NCBI GenBank assembly: GCA_963775335.1
Contig: CAVZIJ010000002.1
Location: 1,116,001-1,180,000, forward strand
Length of the DNA stretch: 64,000 nucleotides
Source of the DNA: CAVQCX01 sp963775335
Lineage (GTDB): Bacteria > Pseudomonadota > Gammaproteobacteria > Chromatiales > Chromatiaceae
Direction: 5' to 3'
The notes beneath the pieces were generated by a model, which did not search any database, was not told where the DNA came from, and saw only the letters and a list, made by a program, of their open reading frames with translations. The position numbers and the translations under genes are program-made. Positions 24,978 to 34,064 of the stretch are shown here, in pieces (positions within the stretch are counted from its first letter, which is position 1; each line of letters begins with the position of its first letter).

Positions 24978-25460
24978 TCAGCGCATGCGGCCCGCCAGGG
25001 CGGCGCTGACGCTCGGATGCACGAAGTCCGACACGTCCCCACCGAGGCGTGCAATCTCGCGCACCAGGCTCGATGAGATGTAGGCGAACTGCTCTGCCGG
25101 AGTCATGAAGATGGTCTCCAGGTCCGGCGCAAGACGCCGGTTCATGCCCGCCAGCTGAAACTCGTACTCGAAGTCGGACACGGCCCGCAGACCGCGCAGG
25201 ATTACCGAAGCGCCGATGGACCGCGCAAAATCCACCAGCAGGGTTTCAAACTGACAAACCTCGATATTGGGGCCTTCGTTCAGCACCTCACGGGCCAGGG
25301 TCACGCGCTGCTCCACGGAAAATACAGGGTCTTTACCCGCATTCACGGCGACCCCCACCACCACCCGATCGAACAGCCGCGCCGCCCGCGCCACCAGGTC
25401 GCTGTGGCCATTGGTGATGGGATCGAAGGTCCCCGGATAGACGGCAGTGATCCTCGGCAC
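24978..25460 (-). CDS. coaD: phosphopantetheine adenylyltransferase
   Basis: CoaD adenylylates 4'-phosphopantetheine to dephospho-CoA. The 160-residue protein has the nucleotidyl-transferase TNGH motif in YPGTFDPITNGH, RGLRAVSDFEYE and the C-terminal ISSSLVREIA. I chose the GTG at 25460 because it gives the family length (159-160 residues). The frame remains open into rsmD upstream without similarity. Confidence 0.95.
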   Translation of the reverse strand: MPRITAVYPGTFDPITNGHSDLVARAARLFDRVVVGVAVNAGKDPVFSVEQRVTLAREVLNEGPNIEVCQFETLLVDFARSIGASVILRGLRAVSDFEYEFQLAGMNRRLAPDLETIFMTPAEQFAYISSSLVREIARLGGDVSDFVHPSVSAALAGRMR

Positions 25461-25524
25461 GCGAGCCAGCCCCGTTGAAACCCGGCAGCATACTAGCAGA
25501 TGGCGCGGTCCGAATTGATCTTTG

Positions 25525-26112
25525 TCAGTCGGCGTCGGCGTGCTGGGCCAGGGCGTAGACGACCTGGCCGCTGCGCTTCTCGCGCTCGAGAGTCCAGCCC
25601 GGGGGCAAGCCCGGAAGGCCGACGGCGGCATCGGCCTCCAGATAGATGCGAGCGCCCGGGCGCAGCCAGCCGCCGCTGTCCAGGCGCTCGATGCAGCGCC
25701 CCAACTGCCCGGCCGCAAAAGGCGGGTCGAGAAAGATGATATCGAACGGCTCGCCCGCGCCACCCAGCCATTGAAGGGCATCGGCCTGGACGACCCTGAC
25801 CTGGTCCAAAGCAAGCTCGCGGGCCGCTTCACGCAGCCTCCGCGCAGCCTCACCCGACAGCTCCACCAAGACCACCTCCGCGGCCCCCCGAGAGGCGGCC
25901 TCGAAGCCCAGCGCCCCGCTGCCTGCGAACAGATCGAGACAACGGCTTCCGGCCAGACAGGGCTGCAGCCAGTTGAACAGGGTTTCCCGAATGCGGTCGC
26001 CGGTGGGCCTCAGCCCGGGAAGATCGGGAAAGCGCAGACGCCGACCTCGCAGCCGCCCGCCGATGATGCGGACCTGGTTGGCGCCGCTCGGGCGGCGCGA
26101 GGCGCGTCTCAC
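25525..26112 (-). CDS. rsmD: 16S rRNA (guanine966-N2)-methyltransferase
   Basis: RsmD methylates G966 of 16S rRNA during 30S assembly. The 195-residue protein shows RIIGGRLRGRRLRFPD, RPTGDRIRETLFNWL, the SAM motif DLFAGSGALGFEAASRGA and the catalytic DPPF. Its start overlaps the stop of the upstream M16 peptidase gene by 4 bp; coaD follows 64 bp downstream. Confidence 0.95.
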   Translation of the reverse strand: MRRASRRPSGANQVRIIGGRLRGRRLRFPDLPGLRPTGDRIRETLFNWLQPCLAGSRCLDLFAGSGALGFEAASRGAAEVVLVELSGEAARRLREAARELALDQVRVVQADALQWLGGAGEPFDIIFLDPPFAAGQLGRCIERLDSGGWLRPGARIYLEADAAVGLPGLPPGWTLEREKRSGQVVYALAQHADAD

Positions 26113-27455
26113 CGCCGCGCAGAGGCGGGCTCGGCCCCTCCGCCCACCACCACGGTCAGCAGCCGCGACGGATCGACGTGCCGGGCGAAGGCATCCCGGA
26201 CCTGCGCGGCGGTCACGGCCTCCACCTTGCCGACCAACGTATCGAGATAATCGAGGGGCAGCCCGTAGAAGCCGATCATCGCCAGGTACTGGGCGATGTC
26301 TCGATTGCTGGCGATGTCGAGCGGGAAGCCTCCGGTGATGTTCTGTTTCGCCGCCTTCAGCTGCTTGGCGGTCGGCCCCTTTTCGATGAATGCCTGCAGC
26401 GTAGCGCGCATCACCGCGAGCGCCTCGTCGGTCTGCGCGTTCCGGGTTTGGGCCCCCATCAGGAAGGGCCCACGACGCTGCATAGCCACAAAAGCGCTGG
26501 AGACGCTGTAGGACAGCCCGCGCTTCTGACGTACCTCCTCGGCGAGCAACGAGATCAGCCCGTCGCCACCGAGGATGTGGTTGCCCACATAGAGGGGAAA
26601 ATAGTCTGGATCGGCACGGCTGATCCCGGGCTCACCGACATAGATGTGTGTCTGGGTCGAGGGGTAGGCCACGCGCTCCGTCTGAGCCGCCTTGAGCGGC
26701 TGCACCTCGGGCAGGTCTGGGGCACGCTCGCCGGGGGCAAGGCCCGCCATGATCTGCTCGGACAGCTGCTCGGCCTGTGCCCTGTCCACCGCCCCGACCA
26801 TCGCCACCACCGCGTTGCGGGCCACGTAATAGCGCTTGTGGAAGGCCAGGATCTGATCGCGGGTGATGGCGGCAACCGACGCGGCCGTGCCCTTCGGGTC
26901 GCCTGCATAGGGGTGGTCACCATAGAGCCTGCGGTAGAACAGCTTCTGGGCAATCTGCCCAGGGGACTGCTCGTCCTGCTTGAGTGCCACCTGGGTGCCG
27001 GCCCTCACCCGCTCCAGGTCTTTTGGGGCGAAGTGCGGCTCGGCCAATACCGCAGCCAGCGTCTGAACGGTGACCTGCAGAGGCTTGTCCTTGGTCAGGG
27101 TCCGGGCGGAGACCCAGGCCATGTCACGCAGGACCCCGGTGCTCATGTCCGCCCCGACATTCTCCAAGCGCTCGGCGATGGCGTCGGCATCCCAGGGCCC
27201 CGCGCCCGCCGTGAGCAAGCTGCCGGTCAGGCTCGCCAGCCCGGGATGCCCGTCGTCCCGCGAGCTGGCCGCATCGAACACGACCCGCACATCGAGGATC
27301 GGCAGGTCCGGCGCCCGGACGAACAGCACGCGGGCACCGTTCTTGGTCTGCCAGGACTGAATCTTCGGCACCGCCTGGGCCGCCGCGCTGACCAGCGCAA
27401 GCCCGGCCAGCAGGAGCGCGGCGAAGGCCGCCCTGGGTTTTCTGTCAACGCACAT
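26109..27455 (-). CDS. M16 family peptidase-like protein, non-catalytic subunit
   Basis: A 448-residue secreted protein with a signal peptide (residues 1-28, ending AAQA) and two M16 peptidase halves. The zinc motif HXXEH is absent from the N-terminal half, where the region reads HPGLASLTGSLL, so it is probably a non-catalytic partner. Its substrate-binding segment (QKRGLSYSVSS) is conserved. It is encoded after the catalytic M16 gene with an 11 bp overlap, which suggests a periplasmic heterodimer. The ATG at 27455 starts the signal peptide. Confidence 0.88.
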   Translation of the reverse strand: MCVDRKPRAAFAALLLAGLALVSAAAQAVPKIQSWQTKNGARVLFVRAPDLPILDVRVVFDAASSRDDGHPGLASLTGSLLTAGAGPWDADAIAERLENVGADMSTGVLRDMAWVSARTLTKDKPLQVTVQTLAAVLAEPHFAPKDLERVRAGTQVALKQDEQSPGQIAQKLFYRRLYGDHPYAGDPKGTAASVAAITRDQILAFHKRYYVARNAVVAMVGAVDRAQAEQLSEQIMAGLAPGERAPDLPEVQPLKAAQTERVAYPSTQTHIYVGEPGISRADPDYFPLYVGNHILGGDGLISLLAEEVRQKRGLSYSVSSAFVAMQRRGPFLMGAQTRNAQTDEALAVMRATLQAFIEKGPTAKQLKAAKQNITGGFPLDIASNRDIAQYLAMIGFYGLPLDYLDTLVGKVEAVTAAQVRDAFARHVDPSRLLTVVVGGGAEPASARR

Positions 27456-28842
27456 CCTGGATATCTCCCGTAGGTCCTCCCGACTCTTGGTTGGCCGACC
27501 CCGGCTTCTCGGGCAAGGGCTCGGGCTCGAGCACGGCCACGGTGCGATCCTCGTCGACCAGGTACTTGCGTGCCACCTCGCGCACCTGCTCGGCGGTGAC
27601 CGCGCTGATCCGGTCGACATACTGATCCAACAGCCGCCAGTCCAGCCCCAGGCTCTCCAGGTCGCCGATCTGCATCGCCTGGTTGAACACCGAGTCGCGA
27701 TCGTAGACCTTGCTTGCCACCACCTGGGTTCGCACCCGCTCGAGCTCTTCGGGAGAGACCAGGTCCGTGCGCAGGCGCTCGATCTCCCCGAGCAATGCCT
27801 TTTCCACCTCAGGGACCGTACGCCCCCTGGTGGGCGTGGCGTCGATCACGAGCATCGCCCGCAGGCGCGAGAAGGCGGTGTAGTCTACGTCGACGGAGGC
27901 CGCAACCTGCTGTCCGCGGACCAGATCCCGCGCGATCCGGGAGCTGCCGCCGCCGTCGAGAATGCTGGTGAGCATGTCCAGGGCGTAAGGCTCCCAGTCC
28001 GCGTCCGCCCGGCCTACGGCGGGCGTCTTGTAGCCGATGATCAAGTAAGGCTCGCGCGCCGGGGTGCGCACCACCAGACGGGTCGGACCCAGCTGAGGGA
28101 TCTCGAACACCGGTTTGATGGCTGGAAGAACCTCGGGGCCCAGGGGGCCGAAATACTCGCGCGCCAGGGCGAAGACCTGCTTGGGGTCCACGTCCCCGAC
28201 GACCACCAGGGTGGCATTGTTCGGGGCGTACCAGCGCCGATACCAGGCCCTCAGGTCCTGCACCCGCAAAGCATCCAGATCGTTCATCCAGCCGATCACC
28301 GGGTGACGATAGGGGGAGCTGCGGTACGCCACGGCATTGAACTGCTCGAAGGTCAGGGATTCGGGCTTGTCTTCGGTGCGCAGCCTGCGCTCCTCTTTGA
28401 CCACCCGGATCTCCTTGGCGAAATCTTCCTCGCGCAGGCTGAGGTTTCGCATCCGGTCGGCTTCCAGGTCGAAAGCCACCTTGAGCCGATCCTTGGCCAG
28501 CGTCTCGTAATAGGCGGTGTAGTCGCGCCCGGTGAAGGCGTTTTGATCGCCGCCGTTGGCCGCGATGATGCGCGAGAACTCTCCGGCGGGATGCTTAGCG
28601 GTGCCCTTGAACATCATATGCTCCAGGGCGTGGGAGATACCGGTGACCCCCTGGTGCTCGTAGCTCGAGCCGACCTTGTACCAGACCTGGGACACCACGA
28701 TCGGTGCGCGATGATCCTCCTTGACGATGACCTTCAATCCATTGTCCAGAACCTGCTCGTGGATCTCGCCCCCCCAGGCCACTCCCGCAGATGCGAGCAG
28801 CCAGCAACAAACAGCCAACGCCCATTTCTCAGCGGCGCTCAC
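27445..28842 (-). CDS. M16 family zinc peptidase, catalytic subunit
   Basis: A 465-residue secreted peptidase. After a signal peptide (ending near ASAGVAWG) the zinc motif HALEH (inverted HXXEH) is followed at the usual distance by the second Glu in EIRVVKEERR. The C-terminal M16 half has the conserved arginine/tyrosine substrate region. It should degrade small peptides in the periplasm together with its non-catalytic partner. The start is taken as GTG at 28842. An ATG at 28923 would put repeat R3 copy 2 into the leader. Confidence 0.88.
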   Translation of the reverse strand: MSAAEKWALAVCCWLLASAGVAWGGEIHEQVLDNGLKVIVKEDHRAPIVVSQVWYKVGSSYEHQGVTGISHALEHMMFKGTAKHPAGEFSRIIAANGGDQNAFTGRDYTAYYETLAKDRLKVAFDLEADRMRNLSLREEDFAKEIRVVKEERRLRTEDKPESLTFEQFNAVAYRSSPYRHPVIGWMNDLDALRVQDLRAWYRRWYAPNNATLVVVGDVDPKQVFALAREYFGPLGPEVLPAIKPVFEIPQLGPTRLVVRTPAREPYLIIGYKTPAVGRADADWEPYALDMLTSILDGGGSSRIARDLVRGQQVAASVDVDYTAFSRLRAMLVIDATPTRGRTVPEVEKALLGEIERLRTDLVSPEELERVRTQVVASKVYDRDSVFNQAMQIGDLESLGLDWRLLDQYVDRISAVTAEQVREVARKYLVDEDRTVAVLEPEPLPEKPGSANQESGGPTGDIQDVR

Positions 28843-28854
28843 GGCGAGGCCGCC

Positions 28855-29001
28855 GAGACGCTTGCGGATACCAGCCGAGCGATGGCTCGGGCGCGCAGGC
28901 GTCTTTCGCCGTACGTCGCGCACCCGGGCCGAGCGCGGCGCGTTAGACGCGGGCAGATCGGGCGCCGCAGTAGGAGGTTGGTGAGGAGCGCGGGCTAGAG
29001 C
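28855..29001. repeat. dispersed intergenic repeat R3, copy 2
   Basis: About 147 bp resembling 4825-4957 and 33871-34021. It shares GCGGATACCAG and CAGATCGGGCGCCGCAG with copy 1 and GCGGGCTAGAGC-type right-end sequence with copy 3. It sits directly upstream of the M16 peptidase start and ends before the ftsY leader, so it may carry or disturb the promoter of the peptidase pair. Confidence 0.65.
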
Positions 29002-29139
29002 CAGAACGTCTCATGCGTCTTTCTCCCGGCGCGGCCGGTATTTGACGTCCGCGCTAAGTGGTAGGATGACGAACACTCGCCGCACGCTCCGGTGGACAGC
29101 CGAGACCGCGCGTCGGGGCATTCTTTCAGAGCGCCCAGG

Positions 29140-29175
29140 CAATGTCCAAGCCTCCGGCAATGTCCAAGCCTGCGG
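29140..29175. repeat. 18 bp tandem duplication upstream of ftsY
   Basis: Two adjacent units of CAATGTCCAAGCCTSCGG, differing at a single base, lie 63 bp upstream of the ftsY start. This is a simple tandem duplication with no known function. The 28843-29237 interval otherwise contains R3 copy 2. Confidence 0.85.
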
Positions 29176-29237
29176 CCGGCACAGAAACGTGAGTGACCCG
29201 CTTGCCGGGCCACCATTCCCCCGATCGAGACCAGGAA

Positions 29238-30227
29238 ATGCTGGGTTTTGGAAAGCGCAAGCAGGGCGGCGACCGAGCACCGGAGCCGCAAGACCAGACG
29301 ACCCCGACCCCGGGGCTGTTCGCGAGACTCAGATCGCGCCTGGCCAAGACCCGGGAAAGTCTCGGAGACGGCCTGGCCCGTCTGGTGCTGGGCCGCAAGA
29401 GCATCGACGCCGACCTGCTCGAGCAGCTCGAGACCCTGCTGCTAACGGCGGACGTGGGGGTGGAGGCCACCAGCCGGGTCGTCGATCTGCTCACACAGCA
29501 GGTCAAGCGCAAGGAGCTCTCCGACCCACAGGCCCTGACTCGCGCCCTCAAGGCCCAGCTCATGGAGATCCTGCGCCGCTGCGAAGCCCCCGAGCACCGG
29601 GCCGCGCCGGGCCGGCCGACGGTGCTGCTGGTCGTGGGCGTCAACGGTGCGGGCAAGACCACCACCATCGGCAAGCTGGCCAAGCGCTTCCAGGCCGAGG
29701 GCCACAGCTTGATGCTGGCCGCCGGCGATACCTTCCGTGCGGCGGCCGTCGAGCAGCTGCAGACCTGGGGTGAGCGCAACGGCGTCCCCGTCGTCGCCCA
29801 GCACACCGGGGCGGACTCGGCGTCGGTCTGCTACGACGCGCTGCAATCGGCGCTGTCTCGCGGGGTCGACCTGCTGATCGCCGATACCGCCGGGCGGCTG
29901 CACACCAAGAGCAACCTGATGGAGGAGCTTGCCAAGATCGCTCGGGTCATGAAGAAGCTCGACCCCGAGGCGCCCCACGAGGTGCTGCTGGTGGTCGACG
30001 GCGGGACCGGTCAAAACGCCCTGACCCAGGCCGTTCAGTTCAACCAGGCGGTCGGACTCACCGGGATCATCCTGACCAAGCTGGACGGCACCGCCAAAGG
30101 CGGTATCCTGTTCGCGATCGCCGAGCGGCTCGGCCTGCCGATCCGCTACATCGGTGTGGGCGAGGGAATCGACGACCTACGCCCGTTCGATGCCCAGGAA
30201 TTCGTGGAAGCCCTGTTCGAGGAATGA
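29238..30227 (+). CDS. ftsY: signal recognition particle receptor FtsY
   Basis: FtsY is the SRP receptor GTPase that docks ribosome-nascent chain complexes at the inner membrane. The 329-residue protein has an N domain (residues about 30-115), G1 GVNGAGKTTTIGKLA, DTFRAAAVEQLQ, DTAGRLHT and TKLDGTAKGG. The N-terminal acidic A domain is very short. ATG 29238 gives the common start MLGFGK. AGGA is only 2 nt upstream, so a GTG at 29193 remains possible. Confidence 0.95.
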   Translation: MLGFGKRKQGGDRAPEPQDQTTPTPGLFARLRSRLAKTRESLGDGLARLVLGRKSIDADLLEQLETLLLTADVGVEATSRVVDLLTQQVKRKELSDPQALTRALKAQLMEILRRCEAPEHRAAPGRPTVLLVVGVNGAGKTTTIGKLAKRFQAEGHSLMLAAGDTFRAAAVEQLQTWGERNGVPVVAQHTGADSASVCYDALQSALSRGVDLLIADTAGRLHTKSNLMEELAKIARVMKKLDPEAPHEVLLVVDGGTGQNALTQAVQFNQAVGLTGIILTKLDGTAKGGILFAIAERLGLPIRYIGVGEGIDDLRPFDAQEFVEALFEE

Positions 30228-30268
30228 CGCCCGCCGAATCGAGACTCGATCGCGGCGCTACCGAGTCC

Positions 30269-30949
30269 ATGATCCGCTTCGACAACGTCACCAAACGCTA
30301 TTCCGGGGGCTTCGAAGGGCTCAGCCACGTCGGCTTTCACATCGCCTCCGGAGAGATGGTGTTCCTCACCGGCCACTCCGGAGCCGGAAAGAGCACCCTG
30401 CTGAAGCTGGTCGCACTGCTGGAGCGCTGCAGTCAGGGACAGGTCCACGTCGGGGGGCGCAATCTCGCGCGGGTGACCCGCCGCCAGATCCCTCTGCATC
30501 GCCGCCAGGTCGGCATGATCTTCCAAGACCACCGCCTGCTGATGGACCGGACCGTGTTCGACAACGTCTCCATGCCCCTGGTGGTGGCCGGCGTCGGTCA
30601 CCAAGAGACCAGCCGGCGGGTGCGCGCGGCATTGGACAAGGTCGGTTTGCTCAGTAAAGAGAAGGCCTTCCCCATCACCCTCTCCGGCGGCGAGCAACAG
30701 CGGGTCGGCATCGCCCGGGCCGTGGTGAGCAGGCCCCCGGTGGTCCTCGCCGACGAGCCCACCGGCAACCTCGATCCCGATCTGTCGCGGGAGATCATGG
30801 ATCTGTTCGTGCAGTTCAACCAGGTCGGTGTGACCCTCCTGGTCGCCACCCACGACATCCACCTCATCGGAAACATGGGTAAACGGGTGCTGACCCTGGA
30901 TCGAGCCCGGCTGGTCCGGGACAGCGCCGAGACCCGGGCCCTTGGCTAA
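30269..30949 (+). CDS. ftsE: cell division ATP-binding protein FtsE
   Basis: FtsE with FtsX forms an ABC-type complex that activates septal peptidoglycan hydrolases. The 226-residue ATPase starts MIRFDNVTKRY and has Walker A GHSGAGKST, signature LSGGEQQR and Walker B VVLADEPTGNLDP. The conventional start is ATG 30269. An in-frame ATG at 30224, overlapping the ftsY stop, would add 15 residues and allow coupling. The order ftsY-ftsE-ftsX-rpoH is classical. Confidence 0.95.
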   Translation: MIRFDNVTKRYSGGFEGLSHVGFHIASGEMVFLTGHSGAGKSTLLKLVALLERCSQGQVHVGGRNLARVTRRQIPLHRRQVGMIFQDHRLLMDRTVFDNVSMPLVVAGVGHQETSRRVRAALDKVGLLSKEKAFPITLSGGEQQRVGIARAVVSRPPVVLADEPTGNLDPDLSREIMDLFVQFNQVGVTLLVATHDIHLIGNMGKRVLTLDRARLVRDSAETRALG

Positions 30950-31913
30950 GACGCGCTCCCAGCCGGCCACCGCCGGACCTGCCGATGCGCGTACCCGGAT
31001 GCACATCTGGGCGCTGCGCCACGCCCAGGTGGCCCTGGCGAGCCTGGGCCGTCTCAGCCGCTCACCGCTCAGCGCCCTGATGACGATTGCGGTGATCGGC
31101 GTAGCGCTGGCCCTGCCCACGGGCCTGCATGTGCTGCTGCAGAACGTTCAGGGCCTCAGCGGTAGCTGGGGCGGGGCCGCCACTATCTCCTTGTACCTCA
31201 AGCGCGACGACTCCGAGAAGGAGATGCAGGGCATGCTCGAGGAGATGCGCCGCAACCCGAAGGTCGAACGCTTCAAGGTGATCGATCCCGACGCCGCTTT
31301 GGCCGAATTCCAGCGCCTCAGTGGGTTCGGGGCCGCCCTCGATGCCCTCCAGGAGAACCCGCTGCCGGCGGTAGTGGTCGTGGAGCCCAAGACGCAGTAC
31401 AGCTCGCCGGCCGAGGCCCAGCGGCTGCTCTCCGAGCTGCGTGCCCTGCCCCAGGTCGATATCGCCCAGCTGGATCTGCGGTGGGTCAAACGCCTTTACG
31501 CCATCACCGAGATCGTGCGCCGCGGCGTCCTGGTGATCGCCTCGCTGCTGGCGCTCGCGGTGCTACTGATCGTCGGTAACACCATCCGTCTCGAGATCCA
31601 GAGCCGGCGCGACGAGATCGAGGTCACCAAGCTGGTCGGCGCGACCGATGCCTTCATCCAACGTCCCTTCCTGTACAGCGGGCTCTGGTACGGCTTGGGC
31701 GGCGGGGCGATCGCCTGGCTGCTGGTCAGCCTCTCGCTGGCGGCCGTGGCCGGCCCAGTCCAGCAGCTCGCCTTGCTCTACGGCAGCAGCTTCGATCTGG
31801 CGAGCGTCGACCCCCTGACCCTCGGCACCCTGCTCGGCGGAAGCGCCCTGCTCGGACTGGCCGGTTCCTGGCTCGCCGTGGGGCGCCACCTCAGCGACAT
31901 CGAGCCAACCTGA
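30942..31913 (+). CDS. ftsX: cell division protein FtsX
   Basis: The 323-residue inner-membrane partner of FtsE has four transmembrane helices and a periplasmic loop between helices 1 and 2 (residues about 70-180) that contacts amidase activators. ISLYLKRDDSEKEM and the C-terminal DEIEVTKLVGATDAF are typical. The start is a TTG at 30942 inside the ftsE 3' end (8 bp overlap), which fits translational coupling. Confidence 0.94.
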   Translation: MAKTRSQPATAGPADARTRMHIWALRHAQVALASLGRLSRSPLSALMTIAVIGVALALPTGLHVLLQNVQGLSGSWGGAATISLYLKRDDSEKEMQGMLEEMRRNPKVERFKVIDPDAALAEFQRLSGFGAALDALQENPLPAVVVVEPKTQYSSPAEAQRLLSELRALPQVDIAQLDLRWVKRLYAITEIVRRGVLVIASLLALAVLLIVGNTIRLEIQSRRDEIEVTKLVGATDAFIQRPFLYSGLWYGLGGGAIAWLLVSLSLAAVAGPVQQLALLYGSSFDLASVDPLTLGTLLGGSALLGLAGSWLAVGRHLSDIEPT

Positions 31914-32007
31914 AAGTATCTATCTGATTTTGCGATTGTTTCCCAGCCGTGGCCGTCTGGAACTCAGGCGCTCGCCCCCGGGTCTATAGAGCGTGACAAT
32001 GGTGGGC

Positions 32008-32036
32008 TTGGCAGTGCGGCCTGTTCCGTGTACCAT
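32008..32036 (+). promoter_or_regulatory. candidate sigma70-type promoter of rpoH
   Basis: TTGGCA at 32008-32013 and TACCAT at 32031-32036 are separated by 17 bp and lie 32 bp upstream of the rpoH start. The -10 is imperfect, so the call is tentative. Confidence 0.35.
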
Positions 32037-32067
32037 AATTCCATACGGTTTTACTCGGTTTAGAGAC

Positions 32068-32922
32068 ATGTCCAACGCAATCGCCATTCCGACCACGCTG
32101 CCCACGGGCAGCATCGACAGCTACATCAGCGCGGTGTACCGGTTGCCCATGCTGAGCGCGGAAGAGGAGCGCACGCTGGCCCGGAGACTGCACGAGAAGA
32201 ACGATCTCGAGGCCGCGCGGACCCTGGTGCTTTCGCACCTGCGGTTCGTCGTGCGCATCGCCCGCGGATACTCGGGCTACGGGCTGGCGCTGCCGGACCT
32301 GATCCAGGAAGGGACGGTGGGCCTGATGAAGGCGGTCCGGCGGTTCGACCCGGATATGGGCGTGCGCCTGGTCTCCTTCGCCGTTCACTGGATCCGCGCC
32401 GAGATCCACGAGTTCATCTTGCGCAACTGGCGCATCGTGAAGGTCGCAACGACCAAGGCCCAGCGCAAGCTGTTCTTCAATCTGCGCAGCTCCAAAACGC
32501 GGCTCGGCTGGTTCTCCCGGGACGAGGTGAGTGAGGTCGCCCGGGAGCTTGGCGTCAAGCCCGAGACGGTGCTCGAAATGGAGGCCCGGCTGAGCAGCCA
32601 CGACCTGGCGTTCGACGGCTCGCCGGACGGCAGCGACGACGAACGCCACAGCGTCGCCCCGGTGGCCTACCTGGCCGACACCAGGATGGAGCCGGCCGCC
32701 CAGCTGGAGCGCGAGGACACCGAGACCGATCAGCGCGAGCGTCTGCACGCGGCGTTGGCGGCCCTGGACGAGCGCAGCCGCGACATCCTGCAGGAGCGCT
32801 GGCTCTCGGACAGCAAGTCCACCCTGCACGAGCTGGCCGAGCGATACGGCGTGTCCGCCGAGCGCATCCGCCAGATCGAGGCCAACGCGCTGAAGAAGCT
32901 GCGCGCGCGCATGGCCGCCTGA
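32068..32922 (+). CDS. rpoH: RNA polymerase heat-shock sigma factor RpoH (sigma-32)
   Basis: The 284-residue sigma factor directs transcription of heat-shock genes. Region 2 is visible as LRFVVRIARGYSGYGL and PDLIQEGTVGLMKAVRRFDP. The RpoH box is QRKLFFNLR. Region 4 ends with the helix-turn-helix YGVSAERIRQIEANALKKL. ATG 32068 is the family start. It follows ftsX as in most gammaproteobacteria, and a strong terminator follows. Confidence 0.97.
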   Translation: MSNAIAIPTTLPTGSIDSYISAVYRLPMLSAEEERTLARRLHEKNDLEAARTLVLSHLRFVVRIARGYSGYGLALPDLIQEGTVGLMKAVRRFDPDMGVRLVSFAVHWIRAEIHEFILRNWRIVKVATTKAQRKLFFNLRSSKTRLGWFSRDEVSEVARELGVKPETVLEMEARLSSHDLAFDGSPDGSDDERHSVAPVAYLADTRMEPAAQLEREDTETDQRERLHAALAALDERSRDILQERWLSDSKSTLHELAERYGVSAERIRQIEANALKKLRARMAA

Positions 32923-32945
32923 GAGCACGGGCCGCGGGGTTTCCC

Positions 32946-32976
32946 AAAGGCGGGCCAAGGGCCCGCCTTTTCTCTT
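32946..32976 (+). terminator. rho-independent terminator of rpoH
   Basis: An 11 bp perfect stem AAAGGCGGGCC / GGCCCGCCTTT with an AAG loop is followed by TCTCTTT. It lies 24 bp after the rpoH stop. Confidence 0.9.
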
Positions 32977-33143
32977 TGGGGGCCCGCCCGGGAGATCTTA
33001 CAGGGCGCCGGGCCGGGTGAGGCGTTCCTGGCCGTGGACCCCACGCAGAATCGTCTCGCCGAATTGACAATGGCCTCCCGTCGGGAACAGAGTCGCGCTG
33101 CACGTGAACCTGAGCCTTCCATTCCCCCTGTGGAGAGACACAT

Positions 33144-33644
33144 ATGTCAACGGTGCGTAGAACGACGGCCGCAGCATGCTTGCTCGGCGCCGTGCCCTTG
33201 GCCTTTCCCGTCGCCTTCGCGGATCCCCCGGGCGCGACCCCGCGGGACAGCGCCATGACGTGCGCTCAGATCGCCGCGGAGCTGGCCCCTTACATGCAGC
33301 AGATGATGCCGGCTGTCGGACGGATGGCCGCGTCTGCACAAGAGATCAGAGAACGCGGAGAGCGACGTGTGGCCCAGGAAACCCCCGCAGCCATCGGCCT
33401 GACGGCGGCGGCGACTGCGACGATGGCCGACCCGACCGGCCTCTCGGGGAAGGCGCTGGGCCAAGCCGAGCTCCTCCACCAGCAGGAGGTGTGGCAACGC
33501 TCGGAGACCGAAGACGCGCCTCTGTATGGACAGTTCGGCGCTCAGACCGGCCAGGTCATGGCACAGGCTCAGCAGCTGCAGTCCAATCCGCGCTTGCGAC
33601 GCCTGATGCAGCTCGCCGCCGAGAAGCACTGCGACAACAGATAG
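33144..33644 (+). CDS. hypothetical secreted protein
   Basis: A 166-residue protein with a signal peptide (cleavage near PVAFA-DPPG) and no domain I recognise. The mature part is Ala/Gln/Met-rich and helical, with cysteines only in MTCAQIAAEL near the start and CDNR at the very end, which could pair. GTGGAGAG upstream of ATG 33144 supports the start. The gene stands alone between rpoH and repeat R3 copy 3. Confidence 0.7.
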   Translation: MSTVRRTTAAACLLGAVPLAFPVAFADPPGATPRDSAMTCAQIAAELAPYMQQMMPAVGRMAASAQEIRERGERRVAQETPAAIGLTAAATATMADPTGLSGKALGQAELLHQQEVWQRSETEDAPLYGQFGAQTGQVMAQAQQLQSNPRLRRLMQLAAEKHCDNR

Positions 33645-33870
33645 CGTCGAGCCCGTATCCGCTCGCGACTGGGTAGGCCCGCGCACACGGGCGGGCCCCC
33701 TCGCGGCGGGAAACGCGGCCATCGGCGATGGCAGCGCTTACCAGGCGCCTTGCCCGGCGATTTGCGCCGCAATTGACCTGGTGCCGCACAACATGGGATA
33801 AAGGTGCTCCTGTCTCTCCTCACCGACCGCCCTGGCCCCAATTTCTCGCCGGGGCTCATCGCGAGGCGTC

Positions 33871-34021
33871 CACGGTGTGCGCGGACACAAGGCGCGCTTA
33901 AAAAGACCGGGGGCGCAGGCGTACTCCATCGTACGTCGAGCACCCGGGCCGAGCGCAACACGACAGACGCGGGCAAACCAGACGCCGCAGCAGGAGCTTG
34001 ACGAGAAGTCCGGGCTAGAGC
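33871..34021. repeat. dispersed intergenic repeat R3, copy 3
   Basis: About 150 bp similar to 4825-4957 and 28855-29001, with GTACGTCGAGCACCCGGGCC and GACGCCGCAGCAGGAG as clear shared stretches. It immediately precedes the Gly/Tyr-rich protein gene. The rest of 33645-34064 contains nothing recognisable. Confidence 0.65.
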
Positions 34022-34064
34022 GTCCACCCGTTGTCCAGACCCACCAGAAAGAGGAAATCCCATA

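Noticed and set aside
29101..29192. Possible CRISPR-like repeat upstream of ftsY
   Set aside because: Only two directly adjacent 18 bp units with no spacer between them; this is a simple tandem duplication.
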